NCBI RefSeq assembly: GCF_900100485.1
Contig: NZ_FNDH01000007.1
Coordinates: forward strand, 45,582 to 109,581
Direction of reading: 5' to 3'
Length of the DNA: 64,000 nucleotides
Origin: Nitrosomonas sp. Nm132
GTDB lineage: Bacteria; Pseudomonadota; Gammaproteobacteria; Burkholderiales; Nitrosomonadaceae
Part shown: one piece after another, positions 44,876 through 54,624 of the stretch
How the letters are laid out: each line of letters begins with the position of its first letter
How positions within the stretch are numbered: position 1 is the stretch's first letter
Position numbers and translations under genes: made by a program
Notes under the pieces: model-generated
What the model was told of the DNA's origin: nothing
Database searches by the model: none
Seen by the model: the letters and a program-made list of their open reading frames with translations, nothing else

Positions 44876-45967
44876 ATGAGCCTGAAGTGTGGCATCGTTG
44901 GCCTGCCTAATGTGGGTAAATCAACACTTTTCAATGCACTAACCAAAGCGGGTATTGCTGCTGAGAATTACCCTTTTTGTACGATTGATCCTAATGTGGG
45001 CGTGGTCGAGGTGCCTGATCAGCGCCTCAAGAAGCTCAGTAAAATTGTTAATCCCCAGAAAGTACAGCCTGCTATTGTCGAATTTGTCGATATTGCGGGT
45101 CTTGTGGCAGGCGCGTCCAAAGGCGAGGGACTAGGCAATAAATTTCTGGCAAACATCCGTGAAACAGATGGGATTGTTCATATGGTACGCTGCTTTGCTG
45201 ATGACAATGTGGTGCATGTGGCGGGCAAGGTGGATCCCATTTCGGATATCGAAGTAATTCATACTGAACTCGCGCTGGCTGATTTGGCCACAGTGGAAAA
45301 GGCATTGCAACGAGAAGCCAAACTGGCCAAATCGGGCAATAAGGAGAGTATCCGATGTGTGAGCATGCTGGAGAAATTACACGCTCATCTTGATCACGGC
45401 CGGCCAGCGCGGAGCCTGGCGTTAGAGAAAGAGCAGCAACCACTTCTGAAATCATTGTGTCTGTTGACATCAAAGCCCACCATTTATGTGGCCAATGTTG
45501 CGGATAGTGGTTTTGGGAGCAATCCACTGCTGCAAAGCGTTCAGGAGTATGCGGCAGGCGAGGGAGCGCCGGTTGTTGCTATCTGTGCTTCGCTCGAAGC
45601 AGAAATTGCGGATCTATCTGATGAAGACAAGCAAGTATTTCTAGCAGATATTGATCTGGAAGAGCCCGGCTTAAACCGCCTGATTCGCGCTGCTTATCAA
45701 ATACTCGGACTGCAAACGTATTTTACCGCGGGTGTCAAGGAAGTGCGCGCATGGACGATTCACAAAGGGGATACTGCTCCGCAAGCAGCGGGGGTGATCC
45801 ATACTGATTTTGAAAGAGGTTTTATCCGCGCCGAAGTCATTGCCTATGATGACTTTGTCGCTTATAGCGGCGAGCAAGGTGCCAAAGAGGCTGGAAAAAT
45901 GCGTCTAGAAGGTAAGGAATATGTTGTAAACGATGGCGACGTGATCCACTTCCGCTTCAATGTGTAG
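44876..45967 (+). CDS. ychF: Redox-regulated ATPase YchF/OLA1-type
   Basis: A 363-residue protein of normal length. The G1 loop [19 protein letters not shown]3 [22 protein letters not shown] (Leu instead of Gln, hallmark of this ATPase), NVADS-type G4 and the TGS domain ([46 protein letters not shown]) are present. It binds ribosomes and is linked to oxidative stress control. Confidence 0.96.
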   Translation: MSLKCGIVGLPNVGKSTLFNALTKAGIAAENYPFCTIDPNVGVVEVPDQRLKKLSKIVNPQKVQPAIVEFVDIAGLVAGASKGEGLGNKFLANIRETDGIVHMVRCFADDNVVHVAGKVDPISDIEVIHTELALADLATVEKALQREAKLAKSGNKESIRCVSMLEKLHAHLDHGRPARSLALEKEQQPLLKSLCLLTSKPTIYVANVADSGFGSNPLLQSVQEYAAGEGAPVVAICASLEAEIADLSDEDKQVFLADIDLEEPGLNRLIRAAYQILGLQTYFTAGVKEVRAWTIHKGDTAPQAAGVIHTDFERGFIRAEVIAYDDFVAYSGEQGAKEAGKMRLEGKEYVVNDGDVIHFRFNV

Positions 45968-46011
45968 ATTATTGCTGTACGCTATCGGCGTATGAAAATT
46001 ACTTGATATGG

Positions 46012-46055
46012 TCTGCCCCTATGTCTGAATGATTGAGATATAAGGGCAGATGTTT
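46012..46055. terminator. Probable convergent terminator between ychF and the DUF2490 gene
   Basis: TCTGCCCCTAT (46012-46022) and ATAAGGGCAGA (46040-46050) form an 11-bp stem with one mismatch and a 17-nt loop, followed by TGTTTT on the plus strand. It lies between two convergent genes. Confidence 0.55.
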
Positions 46056-46061
46056 TAGTGA

Positions 46062-46811
46062 TTAGAAATTCAGAAACAAGTTGACGCCCACAATATGCAT
46101 CATTTGATCCGGGCGGGGGTTATGTGGCCTATTGATATATTGGTTCATATAACCGATTTCACCGGTGGCCATTTGATTGAACTTCCAACCTAGCCCAACA
46201 AAACCCCTGTTCTGATCAAGACCGTTGGTAATCCAGCCTTTCTGAGGCGTATTCATGGCAATAAACAATTCATCCTGTACTATAAAGCTAAGATTCGGAG
46301 AGATAAAAGGCATGGGTATGGCTAGTTTTATTAATTGGCGGAACCGATAGGCCACATCGTTTTTACCGGGATCAGGAACATCATGATCAAAAAAGCGTTG
46401 CTCAAAGCGGCTGCGCCATTGGAATCTACCAAACGAGAAATTATCGGTATAGATTAATTGTTGCCAGATCCGGTGCTCATCATAGGGGCCCTGTGCGCCT
46501 GAGATTGGCTCAGCGGTTGGTGCCCAGGCATAACCTGCCCAAATCGTAATTTTGTCATTAATGGCATAACCTATGCCTGGACGTATCAGGGATTGAGTAA
46601 ATTGGGTGGAATCATTGCCAAAACGCCCCTGTCCTTCGAGCCAGAGTCTCCAGTTTTTCAAATTTTCATTACCGGTTACATTGCCTAAATTTACATTCGC
46701 CATAATTTGACCCCAGGTTTGGAAGTCAGTGTCAACATCTTCAGCTAAGGCGGGAACCGACAGCAAACTAAACGCAGTGAATACTGTAAAAAGTTTTAGT
46801 TTTTTAAACAT
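46062..46811 (-). CDS. DUF2490 outer-membrane beta-barrel protein
   Basis: A 249-residue protein. The start is ATG 46811, because AAAGGA lies upstream and a signal peptide follows (MFKKLKLFTVFTAFSLLSVPALA); the frame extending to 46991 is rejected. The mature barrel has alternating aromatic strands and motifs of DUF2490 (FQTWGQIMANVNL, NWRLWLEGQGRFGNDSTQFTQSLIRPGIGYAIN, WAGYAWAP, HRIWQQLIY, WRSRFEQRF), ending in Phe. Function unknown. An array of CTTAA motifs with 11-bp period lies upstream. Confidence 0.85.
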   Translation of the reverse strand: MFKKLKLFTVFTAFSLLSVPALAEDVDTDFQTWGQIMANVNLGNVTGNENLKNWRLWLEGQGRFGNDSTQFTQSLIRPGIGYAINDKITIWAGYAWAPTAEPISGAQGPYDEHRIWQQLIYTDNFSFGRFQWRSRFEQRFFDHDVPDPGKNDVAYRFRQLIKLAIPMPFISPNLSFIVQDELFIAMNTPQKGWITNGLDQNRGFVGLGWKFNQMATGEIGYMNQYINRPHNPRPDQMMHIVGVNLFLNF

Positions 46812-47222
46812 ATGTTTTTCCTTTGGTTGATAGAAGTCCTTAACTTTCTTCTTATGTATGTATTTAAAAAAAGAAAATCTACTTAAAAACTTATTACGTT
46901 GAGCAATTAGAAGAAAGATTAGGTAGCTTTTACTTGTCTTTAAGTGGGCTAATGTTACAAAGCGAAACGCTGCGGGGGCGTAGCGTACCATAAGAAATGT
47001 TAAGAAAGTGTTAAGAAAATATTAAGAAAGTGTTGAGAGAAGGTATTTTGGAGCAAAAAAAATGCCTTGACAAGCATCTTATATTGCTGACAAAAACCAC
47101 TGTCAGGGTCGTATTTTTGATCGGAAGAGTTACTTTATAGCACGTAACATCTGCTTCTTTCTTAGACTGAGTAAACTGGTGAGAGGATGGGGAAAGCAAA
47201 ATCAAGCTAACCGACTAGTAGA
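46812..47222. other. Intergenic region upstream of the DUF2490 gene
   Basis: Apart from the CTTAA array, it holds an AT-rich stretch with no credible gene. The region 47041-47200 shows only short imperfect inverted repeats. Confidence 0.5.
46990..47037 (-). promoter_or_regulatory. Array of 11-bp direct repeats (CTTAA-type), putative response-regulator site
   Basis: On the plus strand TAAG occurs at 46991, 47001, 47012 and 47023, with TGAG at 47034, i.e. steps of 10, 11, 11 and 11. The minus strand therefore reads CTTAAC-N5-CTTAAT-N5-CTTAAC.., the one-helical-turn pattern bound by OmpR-family regulators such as PmrA/BasR. It lies ~180 bases upstream of the DUF2490 start. Confidence 0.55.
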
Positions 47223-47223
47223 C

Positions 47224-47339
47224 CGTTCCAGCATAACGGTTACAGAAAACGCCGTTCGGCCTGAGCCTGTCGAGGGCCGATGTCAGTTGCTTAGCGGTTT
47301 GACAGGCTCACCGCGAACGGTAATGGTTTTACTGGAACG
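47224..47339. repeat. Nested palindromic intergenic repeat (GAGCCTGTC type)
   Basis: Outer arms CGTTCCAG (47224-47231) and CTGGAACG (47332-47339), middle arms CCGTTCGG/CCGCGAACGG, inner arms GAGCCTGTC (47263-47271) and GACAGGCTC (47301-47309). GAGCCTGTC-containing intergenic palindromes occur in many bacterial genomes. It directly precedes element copy E. Confidence 0.7.
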
Positions 47340-47344
47340 ATCCA

Positions 47345-47514
47345 CTAGCCCGAATATTTCATAAATTCGCGTGATGATCACGCAGGATTTTGATTAATAG
47401 GGAAGTTTTGAGAGGGCGTGGTGTAGTGATTCATACACCCGGCTGAGCAAAATCTTTTTTATTAATCAAAAGACAAGTGAGGGCACGTGCCAATTTATGA
47501 AATATTCGGGTTAA
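47345..47514 (+). mobile_element. Dispersed palindromic element, full copy E with unequal flanks
   Basis: Perfect 19-bp terminal repeats in plus orientation, but the left flank is CTAG and the right flank TTAA. All other full copies have identical flanks. The interior has a few private changes (gagagggcgtgg). It lies 3' of the J-domain gene. Confidence 0.93.
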
Positions 47515-47522
47515 GTACTATG

Positions 47523-48692
47523 TTACTTAAATGATTCCATCATCCAATCATCGAGGTCATCAATAAAGTTTGCTCGAGAGAGTCGCTGCTGATCTTTCAG
47601 CCAGCGTTTGAAGAACTTGTCGTCTTGGATCTGCTGCAAATCCTGCCGCATGGCGTTCAAATCCTGTTTGAGGGATGTTTCCTCCCTCTTCAGGTTGCGC
47701 TTTAGATTGGCTGTACTCAGGGTTTCGTAAGGACTGAGACCGAATTCATTGCGCACAGCGTGACGCCGATGGTGCAGTTCGTCTTCGAGTTCCTGGGCTT
47801 GTTGCTTGAGTAACAGCGTCAGTGAGGCGATTTTTTCTTCTGCCATTTTGGCGATGGATGCCGTGTCAGTAAGTTCGGTGCGCAGTTGGATCTGCAGGAG
47901 TGCAACTAAATCACGGCGATCATAAGCGGCGTTGGCTTCGCTCATTAAAGCCGTTTTGCGAGCATGTTCATCGGGGTCGTTCTCGCGATCGGGGTGCAAT
48001 GCGCTGGCGAGCTGACGAAATACCTTGCGCAGAGTAATTTCTGCTTCCTGTTGCTCTGCTGCAGCTTTAAGCTGGGCAGCAGTGGGTTTTCTTTTACGTT
48101 CCCGGGTTTGCTGGCGTGTTTCTTCTCCGGCTTCAGCCTCGCGCAACCGCGCCATGCCGGCGCTAAACACATCATGCATGGTATCCAGCGGCTCATCGCC
48201 GGCCAGCGGTTCACCTAGCATGTCTTCCATCATCGCACGCATTTCCCTAATGCTGGCTTGTTCTTTTTGTGCCAGGCTTTCGGTGCTGTGCTTGTCATGC
48301 AGGATTTGCATTTCCTCGTCACCTTGAGCCGCAAGCTGTTCACAGAGATTGCACAAAATCGTGATGGCAATACTTTTTTGGGTGGGACTCAATCCTTTGC
48401 GTTGCAATCGTTCATCTAGCCACAGCACCATTTCCCGTGTGAGCGTTCGATGACGCTCATGAAGTGGCGCCAGCGTCTGGTGGTATAGCGGGCGATGCGC
48501 ATCGCTGATGGTTTGTACCTCGACCAGCTGATGCTTGAGTTTTTCGATACGCTCGAGTAAGCGGTTGAAGCGCTGTTGACCCGAAGTTGGCCGGGAATTT
48601 TGTGCGGTCAGTTTTAGTGCAGTAGCTGAGTTATTTGCAGTTTGCTGAGAAGTAGCTGTTTCATCAGCAAATAAATCGGATTGGTGGGACAT
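47523..48692 (-). CDS. J-domain (DnaJ-like) protein
   Basis: A 389-residue cytoplasmic protein. Long coiled-coil helices surround a J-domain-like segment near residues 220-260 (LRKVFRQLASALHPDREND PDEHARKTALMSEANAAYDRRDL), with the HPD tripeptide that stimulates DnaK ATPase. There is no zinc-finger or substrate-binding domain, so it is a class III J protein. The N-terminal ~50 residues are polar and low-complexity. The function beyond Hsp70 partnership is unknown. Confidence 0.8.
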   Translation of the reverse strand: MSHQSDLFADETATSQQTANNSATALKLTAQNSRPTSGQQRFNRLLERIEKLKHQLVEVQTISDAHRPLYHQTLAPLHERHRTLTREMVLWLDERLQRKGLSPTQKSIAITILCNLCEQLAAQGDEEMQILHDKHSTESLAQKEQASIREMRAMMEDMLGEPLAGDEPLDTMHDVFSAGMARLREAEAGEETRQQTRERKRKPTAAQLKAAAEQQEAEITLRKVFRQLASALHPDRENDPDEHARKTALMSEANAAYDRRDLVALLQIQLRTELTDTASIAKMAEEKIASLTLLLKQQAQELEDELHHRRHAVRNEFGLSPYETLSTANLKRNLKREETSLKQDLNAMRQDLQQIQDDKFFKRWLKDQQRLSRANFIDDLDDWMMESFK

Positions 48693-48983
48693 AGTTCTCC
48701 AATATAGTCGATTAGTGGGTGAAGGGGGTTAGAGTTCCAATCACTCCTCAGAGTGCCCGCGCAGTAGAGACACTGAAAAGATGATATGTTTCTAAGCTGC
48801 AGGAAGTCATAGAACTTCCTATCCTTTCTGAGGTCAATATATGCTTAATTTTGAGAGAGATAGAGTGCTTCCAAGCCGTTTGCAGGAGTGTCGATGATGG
48901 AATCACCGGTTCTTCCGTTATATACTTACCAGGCTTTGCAAAATAATCCATTCAATTTCCAGTTAACCTACTTGTAATATTCC

Positions 48984-50312
48984 GTGAGTAATAAATTATA
49001 TATCAAGACTTTTGGCTGCCAGATGAACGAGTATGACTCGGATAAAATGGCGGATGTGCTTCATGCGGCAAGGGGTATGGAACTGACTGATAATCCCGAT
49101 GAAGCCGATGTAATTCTGTTCAATACCTGCTCAGTCCGTGAAAAAGCTCAGGAGAAGGTTTTTCATGATCTTGGACGGGTCCGGCACCTGAAAAACACCA
49201 ATCCCAATTTATTAATTGGTGTTGGTGGCTGTGTGGCCAGCCAGGAAGGGGCGGAAATTGTCAAACGCGCACCCTTTGTGGATCTGGTGTTTGGGCCGCA
49301 AACCCTGCATCGTCTACCGGAATTGATTGAGGAACGTGAATCGACAGGACGGCCGCAAGTTGATATTTCTTTTCCGGAAATCGAGAAATTCGATCATTTG
49401 CCGCCGGCACGCACCGAAGGCGTGACTGCTTTTGTTTCTATCATGGAAGGCTGCAGCAAGTACTGCAGTTTTTGTGTGGTGCCCTATACGCGCGGCGAGG
49501 AAGTGTCGCGCCCGCTCAATGATGTGCTGGTGGAAGTGGCCGGACTGGTGGTACAGGGCATCAAGGAAATCACCTTGCTTGGGCAAAACGTCAATGCCTA
49601 TCGGGGTGAAATGGATGATGATGAAATCGCCGATTTTGCGCTGCTGCTCGAGTATATTCATGAGATCCCCGGCATTGAGCGTATCCGTTATACCACCTCT
49701 CATCCGAGGGAATTTACCACCCGTTTGATCGAAGCCTATGCGAAACTGCCCAAAGTGGTCAGTCATTTGCACTTACCCGTTCAATCAGGTGCGGACAGGG
49801 TTTTAGCGGCGATGAAGCGTGGTTATAGTGTGCTCGAATATAAATCGATCATACGCAGAATACGGGGGATACGTCCCGATATTTCGATCAGTTCCGATTT
49901 TATTATTGGATTTCCGGGCGAGACGGATGCGGATTTTGAAGCAACCATGAAGCTAATTGAGGACGTGAATTTTGATGAATCATTCAGTTTTATCTATAGC
50001 CCGCGGCCAGGCACGCCCGCTGCCGATCTGCCTGATGACACGCCGCATGAAATGAAATTGGCACGGCTCTATCGCCTGCAGCAAAGAATTGCTCAGCAGG
50101 CGCAGGCCATTAGTCAAGGTATGGTGGGGACAACCCAGCGTATTCTGGTAGAGGGACCATCTAAAAAGAATCCAGACGAACTCTGCGGCAGAACCGATAA
50201 CAATCGCGTGGTCAACTTTGCAGGGACGCCTGATCTGGTCGGTCATTTTGCACATATCAAGATTACGGCGGCGCTGTCTCATACATTACGTGGGGAAATC
50301 ATTACTGAATAG
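48984..50312 (+). CDS. miaB: tRNA-2-methylthio-N6-dimethylallyladenosine synthase MiaB
   Basis: A 442-residue radical-SAM methylthiotransferase starting at GTG 48984. The UPF0004 N-terminal domain has [13 protein letters not shown] and [12 protein letters not shown] cysteines, the SAM cluster is [18 protein letters not shown], and the C-terminal TRAM domain is present ([26 protein letters not shown]). It modifies A37 of tRNAs reading UNN codons. Confidence 0.96.
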   Translation: MSNKLYIKTFGCQMNEYDSDKMADVLHAARGMELTDNPDEADVILFNTCSVREKAQEKVFHDLGRVRHLKNTNPNLLIGVGGCVASQEGAEIVKRAPFVDLVFGPQTLHRLPELIEERESTGRPQVDISFPEIEKFDHLPPARTEGVTAFVSIMEGCSKYCSFCVVPYTRGEEVSRPLNDVLVEVAGLVVQGIKEITLLGQNVNAYRGEMDDDEIADFALLLEYIHEIPGIERIRYTTSHPREFTTRLIEAYAKLPKVVSHLHLPVQSGADRVLAAMKRGYSVLEYKSIIRRIRGIRPDISISSDFIIGFPGETDADFEATMKLIEDVNFDESFSFIYSPRPGTPAADLPDDTPHEMKLARLYRLQQRIAQQAQAISQGMVGTTQRILVEGPSKKNPDELCGRTDNNRVVNFAGTPDLVGHFAHIKITAALSHTLRGEIITE

Positions 50313-50393
50313 TAGCCGGTAACGGTTCATTATCACTTGCAATCTCTCGTAACCCCTGCGAGAATCAGCAGGTCGCATTTATTTAAAATAGTT

Positions 50394-51374
50394 TTGAAAC
50401 CTAAACCTGTCGAGATCTCTTTTTCTCCGGCTGATAATCGGCGTCTTGCCAATCTCTGTGGCGCGTTAGATGAAAACCTTAAACAGATTGAAAATGCGTT
50501 GGATGTCGTGATTGCCCGCCGTGGCGAACATTTCAGTCTACGCGGTCAAGCCAATCAGACGCAGCTTGCTGCACAAGCTCTGAAGAATTTTTATAACCAG
50601 TCACAACATCATCTCAGTGTAGAACAAGTACAGCTCGGTTTGATCGAGATAGCCAATTCACATTATTCCTCGCATGCTGCTGCGGATGAAACGGCGGGTG
50701 CTGAAGTTGCCGTGCCGAAACTGCTCACGCGTCGTAGCAATTTACATGGCCGCACGCCACGTCAGGGGCAATATCTGCAGCAAATTCAGGAGCATGATAT
50801 TACCTTTGGCATTGGTCCGGCGGGCACTGGAAAAACCTATTTGGCGGTCGCCAGCGCAGTCGATGCATTGGAGCGGGAGACCGTCTCGCGCATTATCTTG
50901 GTGCGCCCAGCGGTCGAAGCGGGCGAACGCCTGGGCTTCTTGCCGGGCGATATCGTGCAGAAAGTCGATCCCTATTTACGCCCACTTTATGATGCGCTGT
51001 ATGATCTCATGGGGTTTGACAAAACCGGTAAGCAGTTTGAACGCAATGCTATTGAGGTCGCCCCTTTGGCCTTCATGCGCGGACGTACCTTGAATCAGTC
51101 ATTCATTATTCTGGATGAAGCGCAGAATACCACGCCAGAACAAATGAAAATGTTCCTGACGCGAATTGGCTTTGGTTCCAAAGCAGTTATTACAGGCGAT
51201 ATTACCCAGATTGATTTACCCAAGAATCAGAAAAGTGGTCTGGTCGATGCAGACCGTGTCTTGGGAAAGATACGCGGGATTGCCTTTACCCATTTCAAAA
51301 CCGAAGACGTCGTGCGCCACCCGCTGGTACAGCGCATCGTCGACGCTTACGAGCGACATGAGAAACGCCAGTAA
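50394..51374 (+). CDS. ybeZ: PhoH-like ATPase (YbeZ)
   Basis: A P-loop protein of about 326 residues. TTG 50394 (MKPKPVEISFSPADNRRLANL) fits the family start best; TTG 50337 is an alternative. The Walker A GPAGTGKTYLAVASAVDAL, RPAVEAGERLGFLPGD and Walker B FIILDEAQNTTPEQMKMFLTRIGFGSKAVITGD motifs are intact. In the ybeZ-ybeY-ybeX set it is linked to ribosome and rRNA maturation. It overlaps ybeY by 17 bases. Confidence 0.9.
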   Translation: MKPKPVEISFSPADNRRLANLCGALDENLKQIENALDVVIARRGEHFSLRGQANQTQLAAQALKNFYNQSQHHLSVEQVQLGLIEIANSHYSSHAAADETAGAEVAVPKLLTRRSNLHGRTPRQGQYLQQIQEHDITFGIGPAGTGKTYLAVASAVDALERETVSRIILVRPAVEAGERLGFLPGDIVQKVDPYLRPLYDALYDLMGFDKTGKQFERNAIEVAPLAFMRGRTLNQSFIILDEAQNTTPEQMKMFLTRIGFGSKAVITGDITQIDLPKNQKSGLVDADRVLGKIRGIAFTHFKTEDVVRHPLVQRIVDAYERHEKRQ

Positions 51375-51840
51375 GGCTCCCAAGCCTCCTCCCGTTACAA
51401 GTCATAAAAAAATCAAACTAGTGCTGCAATATGCCGCCGATTTTTCCGGAACACCCACCCGACCGCAGTTCCGTAAGTGGGTGAATGCTGCGTTGACGCA
51501 AAATGCGGAGATCGTATTGCGTATTGTTGATGAACATGAGGGGAAGGAGCTGAATCGCCATTTCCGTGGTAAAGACAAAGCGACCAACGTACTGACGTTC
51601 GTATACGATGAACTGCAGCCCTTGTCAGGGGATATTGTGCTGTGCGCGCCGGTTATAATCAGCGAAGCGCAACAACAACAAAAAGATCTGACTGCACATT
51701 ACGCCCATCTGACAGTGCATGGCGTGTTGCACTTGCAAGGCTATGATCACGAGCATGACGCAGACGCAGCGATCATGGAGCAGCTCGAAACAGACATTGT
51801 CACTCGGCTAGGTTACGCTGATCCTTATCATGAACGATAA
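51358..51840 (+). CDS. ybeY: Endoribonuclease YbeY
   Basis: A 160-residue metalloprotein. The start is ATG 51358, overlapping the phoH-like gene; the frame from 51166 is an out-of-frame extension. NVLTFVYDE and the zinc site HLTVHGVLHLQGYDHEHDADAAIME (H-x3-H-x5-H) are intact. It acts in 16S rRNA 3' maturation and ribosome quality control. Confidence 0.94.
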   Translation: MRNASKAPKPPPVTSHKKIKLVLQYAADFSGTPTRPQFRKWVNAALTQNAEIVLRIVDEHEGKELNRHFRGKDKATNVLTFVYDELQPLSGDIVLCAPVIISEAQQQQKDLTAHYAHLTVHGVLHLQGYDHEHDADAAIMEQLETDIVTRLGYADPYHER

Positions 51841-51921
51841 GATTGCAAGCGCTTTCATTCCAAATCCAGGTTTTTTAACAGCGCTATCTTGCGCATACAT
51901 CTATCGATGATGAAATTTATC

Positions 51922-52755
51922 ATGAGTAATTCCTCACCTAAGGTCAGCTGGTTTGAACATATCGGTGCCCTTCTTTTGCGCCAACCTGAAGATCGGGAAC
52001 AGTTGGTGACATTGTTGCATTCTGCATATGAGCGTAATTTGCTCGATGCCGACGCACTGGCCATGATCGAAGGAGTGATGCACGTATCCGAAATGCAGGT
52101 GCGCGACATCATGGTGCCGCGCTCACAGATGGATACCATTGACATCAGTGAAAGACCTGATGAATTCATTCCGTATGTCATTGAAAAGGGGCATTCGCGT
52201 TTTCCGGTAACGGATGGCAGTAAAGATCAGGTGATTGGCATTCTGCTAGCAAAAGATTTGCTGCGCTACTATGCAGGAGAAGAGGAATTCAATGTCCGTG
52301 ACATGCTCCGTCCGGCGGTATTTATTCCTGAATCCAAGCGGCTCAATATTTTGCTTAAGGATTTCCGCAGCAACCGCAATCATATCGCGATCGTGGTGGA
52401 TGAGTATGGCGGCGTGGCCGGCCTGGTCACCATTGAGGATGTGCTGGAGCAAATTGTTGGAGAGATTGAAGATGAGTATGACTTTGATGAAGAGGAAGCG
52501 AATATCGTAGCCGATGCGGATGGTTATTATCGTGTCAAAGCGATTACTGAAGTCGCCAGCTTCAATGAGGCGCTGAATGCCACCTTCAGTGACGAGGATT
52601 TCGACACCATCGGCGGACTTGTTACCAGCAAATTTGGCCGGCTTCCCAAGAATGAGGAAGCAATCGTGATAGAAAATTTCAGGTTTACGGTATTGCGCGC
52701 TGATAGCCGCCGCTTGCATTTGTTAAAGGTTGAACGGGTTAAATCAGATAGTTAA
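51922..52755 (+). CDS. ybeX: CBS-domain CorC/HlyC-type protein (YbeX)
   Basis: A protein of about 277 residues. Starts at 51889, 51907 and 51922 are possible and none has a clear ribosome site. The CBS pair begins VRDIMVPRSQMDTIDISERPDEF and continues VRDMLRPAVFIPESKRLNILLKDFRSNRNHIAIVVDEYGGVAGLVTIEDVLEQIVGEIEDEYD. The C-terminal CorC_HlyC domain follows (YRVKAITEVASFNEALNATF..TIGGLVTSKFGRLPKNEE). lnt, which follows in many proteobacteria, is absent; recJ follows instead. Confidence 0.9.
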   Translation: MSNSSPKVSWFEHIGALLLRQPEDREQLVTLLHSAYERNLLDADALAMIEGVMHVSEMQVRDIMVPRSQMDTIDISERPDEFIPYVIEKGHSRFPVTDGSKDQVIGILLAKDLLRYYAGEEEFNVRDMLRPAVFIPESKRLNILLKDFRSNRNHIAIVVDEYGGVAGLVTIEDVLEQIVGEIEDEYDFDEEEANIVADADGYYRVKAITEVASFNEALNATFSDEDFDTIGGLVTSKFGRLPKNEEAIVIENFRFTVLRADSRRLHLLKVERVKSDS

Positions 52756-52881
52756 GTATTTTCCAGGATGCATTTTTCAGGATGACTGGCTCGCAGTGTG
52801 ATTAGCCAGGTTGGTGGGAAATACTTATCCTATTATCCGGACTTAACCTTTACGGATGCCAGATGATAAAATAGCGGGCAA

Positions 52882-54624
52882 ATGCCCAACATCACGACCC
52901 GCTGTTTTTCTCAAGACGCTTTTGATTCGCTCAATCAATACGGTTTACCCCCCGTTTTAGCGCGTATTTATGCTGCGCGAGGCATTGAGCAACCCCGCCA
53001 GCTTGAGACTGAATTATCACTGTTGCTTCCCTTTGAGCAGTTAAACCATATTGCGCATATGGCTGCACTGCTTGCCGACGCCATCGCTAGGCAGAAACGC
53101 TTACTCGTCGTGGCGGACTATGATTCAGATGGGGCGACTGCCTGTGCCGTGGCGATCCGTGCGCTGAAAAAATTTGGTGCCATCGTGGATTATCTCGTGC
53201 CCAACCGTTTTGAATATGGCTATGGTCTGACGCCGGAAATCGTGCATCTTGCGGCCTCACGCTACGACGAGCAGCCGGATATCCTGATCACCGTAGACAA
53301 TGGTATTGCAAGCGTGGAAGGTGTGCGGGAGGCCAATCATCTGGGTATGCAAGTGTTTATCACCGATCACCACCTGCCTGGAGACCAGCTGCCTGATGCG
53401 GCGGTGATCGTCAATCCCAATCAGCCTGGCTGTAATTTTCCCAGCAAGCATCTTGCTGGCGTTGGGGTTGTTTTCTACGTGATGCTTGCATTGCGGGCGG
53501 AGCTACGTAAACAGGGCGCATTCATTGCCCAAGGCAAAGAGCCTAACCTGGCGAGTCTACTCGATCTGGTTGCATTAGGGACGGTAGCGGATGTCGTCAG
53601 GCTCGATAGCAACAACCGCATTCTGGTACAGCAAGGTCTGCAGCGCATTCGTAAGGGGCGAGGATGTGCCGGCATTAATGCTTTGCTGCAAGTGGCCAAG
53701 CGTGACTATCGGCAGGTATCCACTTATGAGCTGGGTTTCATCATTGGGCCAAGACTCAATGCAGCTGGCCGACTCGATGATATGACCCTGGGAATTGAGT
53801 GCCTTATCACGGATGATGAAAGCAAGGCGAATCAACTTGCCGCTCAACTGGATGAGTTGAATCGTCAGCGGCGTGAGATCGAGACGGATATGCAACAGGA
53901 TGCGCTGAGCAAGCTGGCGACCGTTATCGAGATTCAGAAATCGGCAGTCGACCCCTCTTATAGTTTATGTTTGTATGATTCGAGCTGGCACCAAGGTGTG
54001 ATTGGTTTGCTTGCTTCACGGATCAAGGAAAAATTTCATCGTCCGGTGATTACTTTCGCACCAGGCAATGAAGGTGAAATCAAAGGCTCAGGGCGCTCGA
54101 TTCAGGGTTTTCATTTGCGGGACGCCCTAGATCTGGTTTCTAAGCGCCATCCTGGTTTGATCCTGAAATTTGGGGGTCATGCAGCCGCTGCCGGGCTGAC
54201 TGTGCATGAGCAAAATTTTGAAGATTTCCGGGCTGCTTTCGAGCAAGTTACGCAAGCACTGCTGACGCCTGCGGATTTGACCCGGGTCATAGAGACCGAT
54301 GGGGAGCTGGATGATGCTGAATTAAATCTGGATCTCGCGCGCTGTCTAGCTGACTGTGTCTGGGGACAAGGTTTCCCTGAGCCCAATTTTAACGCCTGCT
54401 TTCATGTGGAGAACCAGCGTGTCGTAGGTGAAAAACATTTAAAATTAAGACTGAAGAAATTTAATTCACACCGCAGCTATGATGCGATACTGTTTTTCCA
54501 GGCGGAGTCACTGCCACCACTCATTAACGCGGTCTTTCGCGTGCAAGCCAATGAATATAAAGGAAATACTACTTTGCAATTGCTGCTTGAACATTGGTCC
54601 CCAATTGATTCGATGACGATATGA
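52882..54624 (+). CDS. recJ: Single-strand-specific 5'-3' exonuclease RecJ
   Basis: A 580-residue DHH phosphoesterase. ADYDSDGATACAVAIRALKKFG (motif I), TVDNGIASVEGV, ITDHHLPGD (DHH), NPNQPGCNFPSKHLAGVGVVFYVMLAL, LGTVADVVRL and the DHHA1 region GGHAAAAGLTV are intact. It acts in mismatch and recombination repair. Its stop overlaps the next gene (ATGA). Confidence 0.96.
   Translation: MPNITTRCFSQDAFDSLNQYGLPPVLARIYAARGIEQPRQLETELSLLLPFEQLNHIAHMAALLADAIARQKRLLVVADYDSDGATACAVAIRALKKFGAIVDYLVPNRFEYGYGLTPEIVHLAASRYDEQPDILITVDNGIASVEGVREANHLGMQVFITDHHLPGDQLPDAAVIVNPNQPGCNFPSKHLAGVGVVFYVMLALRAELRKQGAFIAQGKEPNLASLLDLVALGTVADVVRLDSNNRILVQQGLQRIRKGRGCAGINALLQVAKRDYRQVSTYELGFIIGPRLNAAGRLDDMTLGIECLITDDESKANQLAAQLDELNRQRREIETDMQQDALSKLATVIEIQKSAVDPSYSLCLYDSSWHQGVIGLLASRIKEKFHRPVITFAPGNEGEIKGSGRSIQGFHLRDALDLVSKRHPGLILKFGGHAAAAGLTVHEQNFEDFRAAFEQVTQALLTPADLTRVIETDGELDDAELNLDLARCLADCVWGQGFPEPNFNACFHVENQRVVGEKHLKLRLKKFNSHRSYDAILFFQAESLPPLINAVFRVQANEYKGNTTLQLLLEHWSPIDSMTI

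Noticed and set aside
46812..46991. Extended start of the DUF2490 gene
   Set aside because: The extra 60 residues precede a normal signal peptide, and the ATG at 46811 has a ribosome site.
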